Assembly (NCBI RefSeq): GCF_030846775.1
Contig: NZ_CP132910.1
Span: forward strand, 2,886,001-2,950,000
From: Geothrix sp. 21YS21S-2
Lineage (GTDB): Bacteria; Acidobacteriota; Holophagae; Holophagales; Holophagaceae
Length of the DNA stretch: 64,000 nt
Reading direction: 5' to 3'
Positions within the stretch are counted from its first letter, which is position 1, and each line of letters begins with the position of its first letter. The notes below the pieces were generated by a model. That model was not told where the DNA came from and did no database searches. It saw only the letters and a list, made by a program, of their open reading frames with translations. The position numbers and the translations under genes were made by a program. This document shows positions 23,905-31,898 of the stretch, in pieces.

Positions 23905-24044
23905 TTTCCTCGGTATCCTCGGCCTCCTCGGCGCCTCGGCGATGGCTTTCTCAAGTATCAGTCGGCGCAAAGATTACATGCGCCGAAGCACCCGTCGAAA
24001 AGCCCATCGCCGAGGCGCCGAGGAGGCCGAGGATACCGAGGAAA
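23905..24044. repeat. Perfect 41-bp inverted repeat upstream of the cargo gene
   Basis: Arm 23905-23945 is the exact reverse complement of 24004-24044, separated by 58 bases. The arms consist of CCTCGG-rich units (for example CTCGGCGCCTCGGCG). The spacer contains another perfect 7-bp repeat, CGGCGCA (23963-23969) and TGCGCCG (23979-23985), so the whole region can fold into a nested cruciform or hairpin. It lies between the transposase stop and the GxxExxY gene. Confidence 0.9.
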
Positions 24045-24104
24045 GAATTCTGGCCTGAACGTCCCGGCGTGATTGAGCGCACTCCTGACCCGAAGGAGGA
24101 AGTC

Positions 24105-24524
24105 ATGGGTCGGCATTGGGGCGAAGATTGGGGCGACAACTATCCCCATCGAGATATCACCGAAGCCATCATCCTCGCTGCCATCAGGGTGCAGATAGTT
24201 CTGGGGCCTGGACTCCTGGAAAATGCCTACAAGGCTTGCCTCGCCCATGAACTCAGGTTGGCCGGACACGAGGCCCTACGCGAGGTTCACCTCGACATCA
24301 CCTACAAGGAATTGTGCGTCGAGAATGCCTACATCATGGATATCGTGGTGGACCACAAGGTGGTCGTCGAGGCGAAGGCCATTGCGAAGTTTTCGGAGGC
24401 CGACTTCGCCCAACTGAATAGCTGCCTCCACTTTGCAAATTTCGAAGTGGGCCTGCTGATCAATTTTCATAACTGGCCCCTCGAGGACGGGGGCATCAAG
24501 CGACTCGTCAATACCAAGCCCTGA
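24105..24524 (+). CDS. GxxExxY family protein (PD-(D/E)xK nuclease-like)
   Basis: A 139-residue protein with the family hallmark GPGLLENAYKACLAHELR (GxxExxY) and PD-(D/E)xK-like residues: D in AYIMDIVVD and the ExK in VVVEAKAIAKF, followed by LINFHNW. The family is widespread and its role is not established; it resembles small nucleases. ATG 24105 has AAGGAGGA 4 nt upstream; an in-frame GTG at 24069 is less likely. It lies wholly inside the IS630-type terminal repeats, downstream of the transposase and in the same direction, so it appears to be cargo. Confidence 0.8.
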   Translation: MGRHWGEDWGDNYPHRDITEAIILAAIRVQIVLGPGLLENAYKACLAHELRLAGHEALREVHLDITYKELCVENAYIMDIVVDHKVVVEAKAIAKFSEADFAQLNSCLHFANFEVGLLINFHNWPLEDGGIKRLVNTKP

Positions 24525-24554
24525 ACTGGACCCGAGGCGAAGGGGGGGGGACAA

Positions 24555-24584
24555 GGTGTTACCTGTTCTTCTGGCGGCCTACAC
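24555..24584 (-). repeat. Right terminal inverted repeat of the IS630-type element
   Basis: The reverse complement begins GTGTAGGCCGCCAGAAGAAC. It is followed by the duplicated TA at 24585-24586. A run of nine G at 24542-24550 lies just inside the repeat. Confidence 0.85.
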
Positions 24585-24609
24585 TAGGAGCCCGGCCAAG
24601 TAGGCATAC

Positions 24610-24684
24610 GTGTCCCAGACTCCCGCCGCGGTTCGTTGGCGCAGGCAAGCTGCGCCAACGAACCGGGCCGCAAGTCTGGGACAC
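24610..24684. repeat. Large stem-loop between convergent genes
   Basis: The outer stem is GTGTCCCAGACT (24610-24621) with AGTCTGGGACAC (24673-24684). The inner stem is GGTTCGTTGGCGCAG (24630-24644) with its exact complement at 24650-24664 around a GCAAG loop. GGCCAAG (24594-24600) and CTTGGCC further out add pairing. It lies downstream of rfaE1 and, before the IS insertion, would have been about 25 bp after the stop of the convergent exported-protein gene. It may act as a bidirectional terminator or be a REP-like element. Confidence 0.6.
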
Positions 24685-24706
24685 GCACGATTGCTTGGCC
24701 ACCCTC

Positions 24707-25711
24707 CTAGATCGCCTCCTGGTCCTGGTAGTGCCTGAGGATCTCCTCGGGCGTCGCCGTGGCCGTGCCCATCTTGCCCACCACGACTCCGGCCGCGGCG
24801 TTGGCCAGCATCGCGGCCCGCTTCCAGTCCGCCCCCGAGGCGACGGCGGCGGCGAATACCGCGATGACCGTGTCGCCGGCGCCGCTGACGTCGAACACCT
24901 CCCGGGCCTCGGTGGGGATGAGCCAGGGCTCCCGGTGCAGGGCCTCGGGCGTGAAGAGGGCCATGCCCTTCTCGCTGCGGGTGACCAGGAGGCCCTTGAG
25001 CTCCAGGGACTCCACCATGGCCAGGCCCGCCGCGGCCACGTCGGCGTCGGCCTTGGCCGGCATGTGGCTGAGCTCGGTCAGCTCCTTGGTGTTGGGGGTC
25101 ATGAGCGTGGCGCCCCGGTAGAGGGGGGCGTGGGCGGGCTTGGGGTCGACGATCCAGGGGATGTCCAGCCTTGCGCAGAGGAGCCGGACCCGGTCCATGA
25201 CCGGAGGGTTCACGGCGCCCTTGGCGTAGTCGGAGATGATGAGCGCGCCCACGCCTTCCAGGGCCGCCTCGAGGCTGCGGCACAGGCCCTCGACGGCCGC
25301 CGGGGAGAAGGGGTCCGTCTCCTCCCGGTCGATGCGCAGCATCTGCTGCTGCTGCCCGATGACCCGGGTCTTGATGATGGTGGGGCGGGAGGGGTCCTCC
25401 ACCAGCCGGTCCTGCGCGATGTCCAGGCCTGCCAGCAGTCCCCGCAGGCGCCGGCCCGCGGCGTCGTCCTGGAAGGAGCCCACCAGGACCGGATCGGCGC
25501 CCACGGCCTTGAGGTTCGCGGCGACGTTGGCGGCCCCGCCCAGCACCGCCCGCTCCCGGGACACCCGGACGATGGGCACGGGGGCCTCGGGGGAGATGCG
25601 GCTCACCTCGCCGAAGAGGTACTCGTCCAGCATCACGTCGCCCAGCACGGCCACCTTCCGGCCCCGGATCAGCCCCAGGAGGGCGCCGGCCTGTTCCCGG
25701 TCGAGTCTCAT
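24707..25711 (-). CDS. rfaE1: D-glycero-beta-D-manno-heptose-7-phosphate kinase (RfaE1/HldE N-terminal type)
   Basis: A PfkB-family sugar kinase of 334 residues acting in ADP-heptose synthesis for the LPS core. It carries VAVLGDVMLDEYLFGEVSRI, LGGAANVAANLKAVGA and the C-terminal catalytic GAGDTVIAVF (277-286), with KTRVIGQQQQMLRID, a segment typical of HldE kinase domains. The C-terminal cytidylyltransferase domain of bifunctional HldE is absent and must be encoded elsewhere. The ATG at 25711 overlaps the stop of the Trm112-like gene (ATGA). Confidence 0.9.
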   Translation of the reverse strand: MRLDREQAGALLGLIRGRKVAVLGDVMLDEYLFGEVSRISPEAPVPIVRVSRERAVLGGAANVAANLKAVGADPVLVGSFQDDAAGRRLRGLLAGLDIAQDRLVEDPSRPTIIKTRVIGQQQQMLRIDREETDPFSPAAVEGLCRSLEAALEGVGALIISDYAKGAVNPPVMDRVRLLCARLDIPWIVDPKPAHAPLYRGATLMTPNTKELTELSHMPAKADADVAAAGLAMVESLELKGLLVTRSEKGMALFTPEALHREPWLIPTEAREVFDVSGAGDTVIAVFAAAVASGADWKRAAMLANAAAGVVVGKMGTATATPEEILRHYQDQEAI

Positions 25712-25890
25712 CGGGCCTCCTTCGCGGCCTTGTCCTGGAGCATGACGGGAATGCCGTCCTCCACGGGGTAGACCCGCCCGCACCGGGCGCAGGCGAGCCC
25801 CGCGGGGGTCTCGGCCAGGTCGCCGTGGCAGGCCGTATCGCCGTCCACGGCGGGGCAGCAGAGGATCTCGAGAAGGCGCGGATCAAGCAT
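25708..25890 (-). CDS. Trm112-family small zinc protein (YcaR-like)
   Basis: A 60-residue protein with the YcaR/Trm112 pattern: MLDPRLLEILCCP, then CARCGRVYPVEDGIPVML. The cysteines would form a zinc knuckle. In Gram-negative bacteria relatives often sit near lipid A or Kdo genes, which fits the coupled rfaE1 gene downstream. It starts 8 nt after the ETF-QO stop. The exact role is unknown. Confidence 0.75.
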   Translation of the reverse strand: MLDPRLLEILCCPAVDGDTACHGDLAETPAGLACARCGRVYPVEDGIPVMLQDKAAKEAR

Positions 25891-25898
25891 GGGGACTC

Positions 25899-27623
25899 TC
25901 AGCAGAGGGTGTACTTGGGACCGCCGCCGCCTTCGGGGGGCGTCCAGATGACGTTCCCCTCCGGGCACTTGATGTCGCAAGTCTTGCAATGGACACAATT
26001 GGAGAAGGCGATATCCACCCTGGACACGCGCCCGGCGGCGTCGGGATGCATCTCGTACACCTGCGCGGGGCAGAACACCGTGCAGGGGCTCCCCTTGGAC
26101 GCGTAGCAGGAGACGCACACCTGGTCGCCCTTGACGATCTTGAGGTGGCCGGGCTGGTGCTCGTCGTGCATCGTGCCCGAGGCGTAGACGTCGTCCAGCT
26201 TGGAGAACGTGAGCGCGCCGTCCGTCTTCACGCCCCAGTCCAGCTGGTCGCGCTTGAGACCCTCCTTGCCGTAGTAGGCCTCCGTGGTCGCGGTGGCGTC
26301 GGCGTCGGCCTCCAGGCGCAGGGGATCCCCAGGTACCCAGCCGCCCGTGACCTGGCTCAGGGCCAGGTTGAACAGCGCCCCGGGCGTGGGCCCGCGGGCG
26401 ATGATCGCGTGGAAGTTCCGGGCCCGGTAGAGCTCGGTGCCCGCCCAGGAGGCCAGGTAGGACCGGCTGTAGCGCATGAGGGAGGCCTCGCCGAAATCCC
26501 CCTCGGCCAGGGCGTCCGCGATGGTCCCGGCCGCGCACATCCCGCCCTTCATGGCCAGGTGGATGCCCTTGAGGCGCCCAGCGTTGACCATCTGGGCCGC
26601 GTCCCCGGCCAGCATCCCGCCGGCAAAGGCCAGGCGGGGCATGGAGTTCCAGCCGCCGATGGCCAGGGCCTTGCCGCCGTACTGCACCAGCCTGCCGCCG
26701 GCCAGCATCGCCTTGATGCGGGGGTGGGTCTTGAATTTCTGGAGCATCAGGTGGGCGTCGGCGAAGGGGTCCCGGGTGTCCAGGGACACCACGTAGCCCA
26801 CGGCCAGCCGGTCCCCGCCCATCTTGTACACGAAGGAGCCGCCGGATTCGCCCTCGGCCTGGGGCCAGCCCGCGGAGTGCAGGACGAAGCCGTCCGGAAC
26901 GCGGCCCGCGGGCAGCTCCCAGATCTCCTTGGCCCCGGTCTCGTACACCTGGGGATTGACGGCCTGGGCCTGGAGGCCCAGCGCCTCGTCGAGTTCGCGC
27001 ATGAGGTGGCCCCGGGGGCCCTCGCCGAAGACCGTCACCTTGGCCCGCAGGTTGTTGCCGGGCTCGAAGGTGGGCCGGGGGGACCCGTCGGCGTTGACGC
27101 CCCGGTCCGCGGTCTGGACCCCGGCGACCCGGCCGTCCTCCCACAGCACCTTGACCCCCGCGAAGCCGGGCAGGAGCATGACGTCCACGCCGGGCACCTC
27201 GCGCTTCTCGATCTCGGCCGCCATCCAGCGCACCATCCGGCTCAGCGAGACGATGGGGAAGCCGTGGTTGGCCAGGAAGGGCGGCGGGAAGGGCGCCTTG
27301 AGGCCCCCGCGCTCGGTGAAGTACCACACCTCCTCGGACGTCACCCGCCCCTCGGCGGGGAAGCCCCGCTCCGCCCAGTCCGGGCAGAGCTCGTCCAGGG
27401 CCGCGGGATCCAGGACCGCCCCGGAGAAGGCGTGGTCCCCGATCTCGTCCCCCTTCTCGATGAGGCCGATGGTGAGCCCCGTGAGCTTGCGGGCCTCCAC
27501 CAGGTCCAGCAGGCGCCATAGCCCGGCCAGGTTGGCGGGGCCGGCCCCCACGAACAGGACGTCGAATTCCAGGTCCTCCCGCGCCACGCCGGGCCGGGCA
27601 AGCTGGGTCGAGAAATCGGGCAT
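25899..27623 (-). CDS. Electron transfer flavoprotein-ubiquinone oxidoreductase
   Basis: A 574-residue FAD and 4Fe-4S enzyme that passes electrons from ETF to the quinone pool. It shows the FAD-binding VLFVGAGPANLAGLW near residue 25, EKGDEIGDHAFSGAVLDP, GGMLAGDAAQMVNAGRLKGI, and a C-terminal ferredoxin-like region NCVHCKTCDIKCP with a further conserved Cys in VCVSCYASK. The length is typical. No etfA or etfB gene is in the window. It probably supports beta-oxidation or amino-acid breakdown. Confidence 0.92.
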   Translation of the reverse strand: MPDFSTQLARPGVAREDLEFDVLFVGAGPANLAGLWRLLDLVEARKLTGLTIGLIEKGDEIGDHAFSGAVLDPAALDELCPDWAERGFPAEGRVTSEEVWYFTERGGLKAPFPPPFLANHGFPIVSLSRMVRWMAAEIEKREVPGVDVMLLPGFAGVKVLWEDGRVAGVQTADRGVNADGSPRPTFEPGNNLRAKVTVFGEGPRGHLMRELDEALGLQAQAVNPQVYETGAKEIWELPAGRVPDGFVLHSAGWPQAEGESGGSFVYKMGGDRLAVGYVVSLDTRDPFADAHLMLQKFKTHPRIKAMLAGGRLVQYGGKALAIGGWNSMPRLAFAGGMLAGDAAQMVNAGRLKGIHLAMKGGMCAAGTIADALAEGDFGEASLMRYSRSYLASWAGTELYRARNFHAIIARGPTPGALFNLALSQVTGGWVPGDPLRLEADADATATTEAYYGKEGLKRDQLDWGVKTDGALTFSKLDDVYASGTMHDEHQPGHLKIVKGDQVCVSCYASKGSPCTVFCPAQVYEMHPDAAGRVSRVDIAFSNCVHCKTCDIKCPEGNVIWTPPEGGGGPKYTLC

Positions 27624-27678
27624 GGGCGCTCCAAGAGATCCGGCCCAGTTTACCGCGGGCGGTGGCAGAATCTTAGGA

Positions 27679-28050
27679 ATGGATGCGCCCCGCCCCGCCC
27701 CGCCCAGATCCCTGCATTTCGAGGCCGCCGTGGAACGCCCCCTGTCGGTGGTGTACCGCGGGGAGGACGGGACCTGGGAGGGCCACGACTACCGGGTGGA
27801 GGTGATCGCCGCCCGCGAGGGCCTGGACGGCTTCGACGTGGTGGTGGACTTCCGGGACCTGGAGGCCGCCCTGGACGCCCTCCTGGAGCCCCTGCGGGGA
27901 CGCCTCCTGGGCGAACTGGGGCTCCAGGGCCCCATGGACCTGGTCCGCCTGCTGGCCGCGGAACTGGCCTTGAAGGTTCCCCCTCCCGCCCGCCTGACCG
28001 AGGTTGCCCTCACCGACGGCCAGGGACGGCGGCTGGCCTACCGGCCTTGA
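27679..28050 (+). CDS. QueD/6-pyruvoyl-tetrahydropterin synthase-like protein lacking zinc ligands
   Basis: A 123-residue protein with the T-fold pattern of 6-carboxy-tetrahydropterin synthase: LHFEAAVERPL, GHDYRVEVIA and FDVVVDFRDLEAALDALLEPL. In active enzymes the first motif has a His (FSAAH) and the second is HGHNY; here these read FEAAV and EGHDY, leaving one of three zinc-binding histidines, and the catalytic Cys region is missing. It is probably not a working QueD and may bind a pterin or serve a structural role. It overlaps the lepB start. Confidence 0.6.
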   Translation: MDAPRPAPPRSLHFEAAVERPLSVVYRGEDGTWEGHDYRVEVIAAREGLDGFDVVVDFRDLEAALDALLEPLRGRLLGELGLQGPMDLVRLLAAELALKVPPPARLTEVALTDGQGRRLAYRP

Positions 28051-28484
28051 TCTCCCCGCGGCTCCTGGCGGCTGCCCTGGCCCTGGGCCTGGCCCCCCTG
28101 GCCGTGGTGCACCCCGTGCGCATCTCCGGCAGGAGCATGGAACCGGCGCTGCGGGACGGCCAGGTGCGGGTCGCCCTGCGCGCCTGGTGCGCCGGAAGGC
28201 CCGCGGTGGGGGAGGTGTGGCTCGCCAGGGGCCCCTCCGGCACCGTCGTCAAGCGCCTGGTGGCGGGTCCCGGCATGCGGGTGGAGCTCCGCGACGGGGA
28301 GCTGTGGGTGGACGGGCAGTACGTCCCGGAACCCTACGTCGCGGTCACGGAAAGGGCCTCCGGAGGCCCCTGGGAGACGGGCCCCGGCTGGTTCCTCCTG
28401 GGCGACAACCGCCAGGAGAGCCAGGACAGCCGCGCATGGGGGGTCCTGCCGCCCGGGAGCCTCGAGGCCCGCCTGGTGCGCTGA
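28047..28484 (+). CDS. lepB: Signal peptidase I
   Basis: An S26-family membrane protease, 145 residues, which removes signal peptides. One N-terminal membrane segment (LLAAALALGLAPLAVV) is followed by SGRSMEPAL with catalytic S30, the lysine K69 in VVKRLVAGPG, and GDNRQESQDSRAWG. It is shorter than E. coli LepB and closer to compact Gram-positive-like forms. The TTG start overlaps the previous stop (TTGA), indicating coupling. Confidence 0.88.
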   Translation: MISPRLLAAALALGLAPLAVVHPVRISGRSMEPALRDGQVRVALRAWCAGRPAVGEVWLARGPSGTVVKRLVAGPGMRVELRDGELWVDGQYVPEPYVAVTERASGGPWETGPGWFLLGDNRQESQDSRAWGVLPPGSLEARLVR

Positions 28485-28505
28485 GGCCGTCCTCCCGGCC
28501 CGCCG

Positions 28506-29954
28506 TCAGGTCATCAAAGGCACGGCTTCCTGCAGCTCCTCCGGGGTGTAGGCCATGAACCCCAGCCGCGTGGCCGCCGCGGGGCTGCCCGTCAGGTCGA
28601 AGTAGCTGCCCAGCCGCAGTTTGATCCCCTTCAGGCCGCAGGACTTCACCCACAGGTCGAAGCGGGCCGGGTCGGCCAGCTTCCCCTCGCCCCGCAGCCA
28701 CAGGCCCATGCCCTCCTGCGCGGGATCGAAGGCCACCCGCCCGGGCAGGGCGAAGCGCAGCGCGTCGAAGAGGGCCTCCCGGCGGTCCTGGCAGGCCTTG
28801 CGCACGCGGCGCAGGTGGCGGGCCATCTCCCCGTCCAGGAACAGCTCGGACACGGCCCACTCCAGCACCGGATCCCCCTGCCAGTCCATGCGCTGGCGGG
28901 CCCTCGCGAAACTGTCGGCCAGGAGCCGGGGCACCACGATGAAGCCCAGGCGCACCCCGGGGGCGATGAGCCGGGAGAGGCTGCCGCAGTAGAGCACCTG
29001 CCCCGTGGTGTCCTGGGCCGCCAGGGGGCGGATGGGGGCCTCCAGGTAGTCGTATTCCGGGTCCAGTTCCAGGATCGCGAAGCGGTGCTCCCGGGACAGG
29101 GCCAGGATGCGTTCCCGGCGGTCCTGGGCGAGCGCGGCCCCGGTGGGGAAGTGGCACTGGGGCGTGAGCACCAGGAGGCCCAGGCGGGTGACGGCCAGGA
29201 GGGCCTCCAGGGCCTCCACCCGGAGCCCGCCGCCGTCCACGGGCAGGCCGTGGAGCCTCGCCCCCGAGGCCTGGCGAAGGGTGTCCCACACCAGGGGGTT
29301 CCCCGGATTCTCCACCGCCACGTCCCCGTCCCCGTGCCCGATGAGCGCCTGGGCCACCAGGTTGACCGCCATGGAGGTGCTGCGGATGAGCAGGAACTGC
29401 GCGGGGTCCCGCACCAGGGCGCGCTGCTCGGCGAGGTGGTCCGCGAGCACCTTGCGCAGCCGCGCGTGCCCCATGAACTCCGTGGCCTGGAGCAGGGCGG
29501 GCCCCTTGAGGCGCAGGGCCCTGGGGTAGGCCTTGGCCAGGGCCTCCATGGGCGCCAGGCGCGCGTCGGCCACCCCGTCGGAGAAGTCCAGGGTCACGTT
29601 GAGGGTGCTGGTGATGGGCCGCAGCGTTCCGGGCACGTCGAAGCCCGGGACGGCGCTGGAGGCCGCGGAAGGCTCCTGGACAGGGCGCTCGGGGAGCGGG
29701 TCCACCACGAAGAAGCCGCTGCGGGGACGGGCCTCCACCCATCCCTGCTCCTCCAGCTCCCGCAGGGCCGCCAGCACCGTGTTCCGGTGCACGCCGACGC
29801 GGTCCGCCAGTTCCCGGACGCCGGGAAGCGCGTGCCCCGGCCGGATCTGCCCGGCCCGCACCGCCACCAGGATGGCCTCGGCCACGCGCACGTAGATGGG
29901 GCCGGCCAGCGCGGGGTCGAGGGTCAGGTTCAGTTCGTGGGCTCGCAAGGCCAT
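28506..29954 (-). CDS. MocR-type regulator: GntR helix-turn-helix fused to aminotransferase-like domain without PLP lysine
   Basis: A 482-residue protein. Residues ~18-80 are a GntR winged helix (LPGVRELADRVGVHRNTVLA) and ~115-480 a class I aminotransferase fold (TPQCHFPTGAALAQDRR, LELDPEYDYLEAP, APGVRLGFIV). In MocR proteins PLP binds a Lys in the GTFSK motif; here the segment is GSLSRLIAP, with R328 (codon CGG, 28973-28971) at that position. PLP could therefore not form the usual aldimine. It may sense PLP, a PLP adduct or another ligand non-covalently. It is divergent from the lipoprotein gene at 30087. Confidence 0.85.
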   Translation of the reverse strand: MALRAHELNLTLDPALAGPIYVRVAEAILVAVRAGQIRPGHALPGVRELADRVGVHRNTVLAALRELEEQGWVEARPRSGFFVVDPLPERPVQEPSAASSAVPGFDVPGTLRPITSTLNVTLDFSDGVADARLAPMEALAKAYPRALRLKGPALLQATEFMGHARLRKVLADHLAEQRALVRDPAQFLLIRSTSMAVNLVAQALIGHGDGDVAVENPGNPLVWDTLRQASGARLHGLPVDGGGLRVEALEALLAVTRLGLLVLTPQCHFPTGAALAQDRRERILALSREHRFAILELDPEYDYLEAPIRPLAAQDTTGQVLYCGSLSRLIAPGVRLGFIVVPRLLADSFARARQRMDWQGDPVLEWAVSELFLDGEMARHLRRVRKACQDRREALFDALRFALPGRVAFDPAQEGMGLWLRGEGKLADPARFDLWVKSCGLKGIKLRLGSYFDLTGSPAAATRLGFMAYTPEELQEAVPLMT

Positions 29955-30086
29955 CCGTCCGTGGAGGTGTGCCTTGAGTGGACACCAGGCCGGAATCTGG
30001 CACAACCGGGAAATCGGGATGTGTACCTTACCGCTCCCCCCGGGGGACCCGATGCTGGACCTTGCCAGCCTTCCCAGGAGCCGCCC

Positions 30087-31898
30087 ATGAACCGAACCCG
30101 CCTCTACCTTCTCGGCACCGGCCTCACCGCCCTGGGCCTCGCCCTCGCCTGCGGTGGCGGCGGCGCCGCCACCGGCACCGCGACGCCCCCCGCCCAGGGC
30201 ACCGTCGGCTTCATCACCACCGACGCCGCCACCGAGGCCTGGTCCAACGTCGGCATCATCATCCGCAGGGCCTCCCTCGTGCTCGCCGGCGACACCGCCG
30301 CCGCCAGCCCCGTGGTCATCTACGACGGCTCGGGGGACACCACCCCGGTCAACCTCCTCCAGCAGGACCAGGTCGACGAACTGCTCTCCCACGCCACGGG
30401 CGTCCCCGCCGGGACCTACGACCGCCTCGTCGTGGAGGTGGACGGCAGCCCCGACAAGATCACCCTGGTGCCCGCGGCCGATCCCGTCAACGGCACCGTT
30501 CCCGCCGCCGTCGATCCCTCCCTCATCAAGGTCCGGGGCACCGCCGACGCCGCCCATCCCACCTGGATGGTCCTGCCCACCATCACCCTCGCCGCCCCGG
30601 TGGTCGTCGCCGCCAACACCACCACCGCGGTGGCCGTGGACTTCGACCTCGCCCATCCCGCCTTCATCGTCGAGCACGACGTCACCACCGCCGCCGGCAG
30701 CCAGACCCTCTATGTGGTCAACTTCGGCACCCGGGGCATCTTCCGCCACCGCCCCGCGGCAGCCATGAGCGCCTACTACCTGCGCCGCCACCTGGGCACC
30801 GTGGCCTCGGTGGCCGCCGACGGGTCAAGCATCACGATGCTCACCGAGCACGGCCAGACCCTGAAGATCCTCGCCGACAAGGGGACCAGCCCCACCCTCT
30901 TCTACAACCTGGACGTGAAACCCGTGACGGCCGTGCCCAGCGCCGCCGTTCCGGCCACCCTCGCCGCCGGCCTCAACGTGGAGTGCACCGCCCGCTACCA
31001 GGCCGACGGCAGCCTCACCGCCGTGCGGGTGTGGTATTCCGCCACCGCCAACCTCCCGGCCTGGAGGCCCGAGGGCCACATCACCTACGTGGACCGCACC
31101 AACAACCTCATCCGGGTGCTCGACTCCAACGGCAATCCGAAGACCTTCCTCATCAACGCCGCCACCAAGTGGTACTTCAGGGGCGACGCCACCACCGACC
31201 TCTCGGGCGGCAACGGCACCGCCTTCCTTTCCCAGGTGGAGCGGTTCTTCAAGGTGCACCTCACCGTGGCCGATCCCACCGCCACGCCCATGACCGCGAC
31301 CTCGGTGGACATCCAGCGGGGCGTGTTCGAGGGCTCCATCCATCCCGCCACCGCCGCGGGCTTCACGTACACCAAGACCTTCGGGGACCTCTCCACCGCC
31401 ACCCACGCCCTGGGCTACGCCCCCTCCTTCTCGAGCTGGGACTTCACCTTCCCCGGCGCCGCAACCACGGGAACCGCCGGCTTCCTGGCCGAGGCCAATT
31501 CGGGCGTCGTCCTGGACTCGACCGGCGCCACCTTCAAGCCCTACGCGATCAGCACCCTCAACTGGTCCTCGGGCTGGAACGCGGCCAACGCCGTCTTCAT
31601 GCCCATCGCCATCTCCCCCCTGGCCCAGACGGTGACCACCGCCTACGCCTCGGGCTCCATGCAGATCACCGCCAGGGGGGCCACGGCCGTGCCGGTCACC
31701 GTCACCCTCAATTCGGCCGCCCAGGAGCAGCCGCTGGTCACCACCTTCACCCGGCAGGCCGGGGCCGTGGTCACCGTGGCCGGCGTGGACCCGGCCCAGT
31801 GGGCCTCCGTGCTGACCGCGGGCGCGAAGGTGCGCGTCTACGGGGTGCCCGACGGCACCGGGAAGCTCAAGGCGTACTACGTGAACATCTTTCAGTAA
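30087..31898 (+). CDS. Large lipoprotein, DUF4382-like N-terminal domain
   Basis: A 603-residue protein with a lipoprotein signal (LGLALACGGGG, Cys about residue 22). The next ~170 residues (GTVGFITTDAATEAWSNVGI, IIIRRASLVLAG) resemble DUF4382, a secreted beta-sandwich domain. The remainder consists of several beta-rich, Thr/Ala-rich repeats with YVDRTNNLIRVLDSNGNPK-like segments, suggesting more OB- or sandwich-type modules. It is probably surface- or periplasm-exposed. CAGGAG upstream supports ATG 30087. Its 3' end overlaps the convergent glycosyltransferase gene by 32 bp. Confidence 0.75.
   Translation: MNRTRLYLLGTGLTALGLALACGGGGAATGTATPPAQGTVGFITTDAATEAWSNVGIIIRRASLVLAGDTAAASPVVIYDGSGDTTPVNLLQQDQVDELLSHATGVPAGTYDRLVVEVDGSPDKITLVPAADPVNGTVPAAVDPSLIKVRGTADAAHPTWMVLPTITLAAPVVVAANTTTAVAVDFDLAHPAFIVEHDVTTAAGSQTLYVVNFGTRGIFRHRPAAAMSAYYLRRHLGTVASVAADGSSITMLTEHGQTLKILADKGTSPTLFYNLDVKPVTAVPSAAVPATLAAGLNVECTARYQADGSLTAVRVWYSATANLPAWRPEGHITYVDRTNNLIRVLDSNGNPKTFLINAATKWYFRGDATTDLSGGNGTAFLSQVERFFKVHLTVADPTATPMTATSVDIQRGVFEGSIHPATAAGFTYTKTFGDLSTATHALGYAPSFSSWDFTFPGAATTGTAGFLAEANSGVVLDSTGATFKPYAISTLNWSSGWNAANAVFMPIAISPLAQTVTTAYASGSMQITARGATAVPVTVTLNSAAQEQPLVTTFTRQAGAVVTVAGVDPAQWASVLTAGAKVRVYGVPDGTGKLKAYYVNIFQ

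Larger units (their letters stand above)
22720..24584 (+). mobile_element. IS630-type insertion sequence with cargo gene
   Basis: The element is bounded by 30-bp terminal inverted repeats (16 outer bases perfect, 25 of 30 matching) and flanked on both sides by TA inside CTAG (22717-22720 and 24584-24587), the target preferred by IS630 with TA duplication. It contains an intact transposase (22778-23884) and then about 660 extra bases holding a 41-bp inverted repeat and a GxxExxY-family gene. At 1,865 bp it is well above the 1.0-1.2 kb usual for IS630 elements. The lower GC than the surroundings also supports transfer. Confidence 0.85.

Noticed and set aside
23905-24044. CCTCGG repeats considered as a CRISPR array
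   Set aside because: The units are short, not separated by unique spacers, and arranged as one perfect inverted pair.
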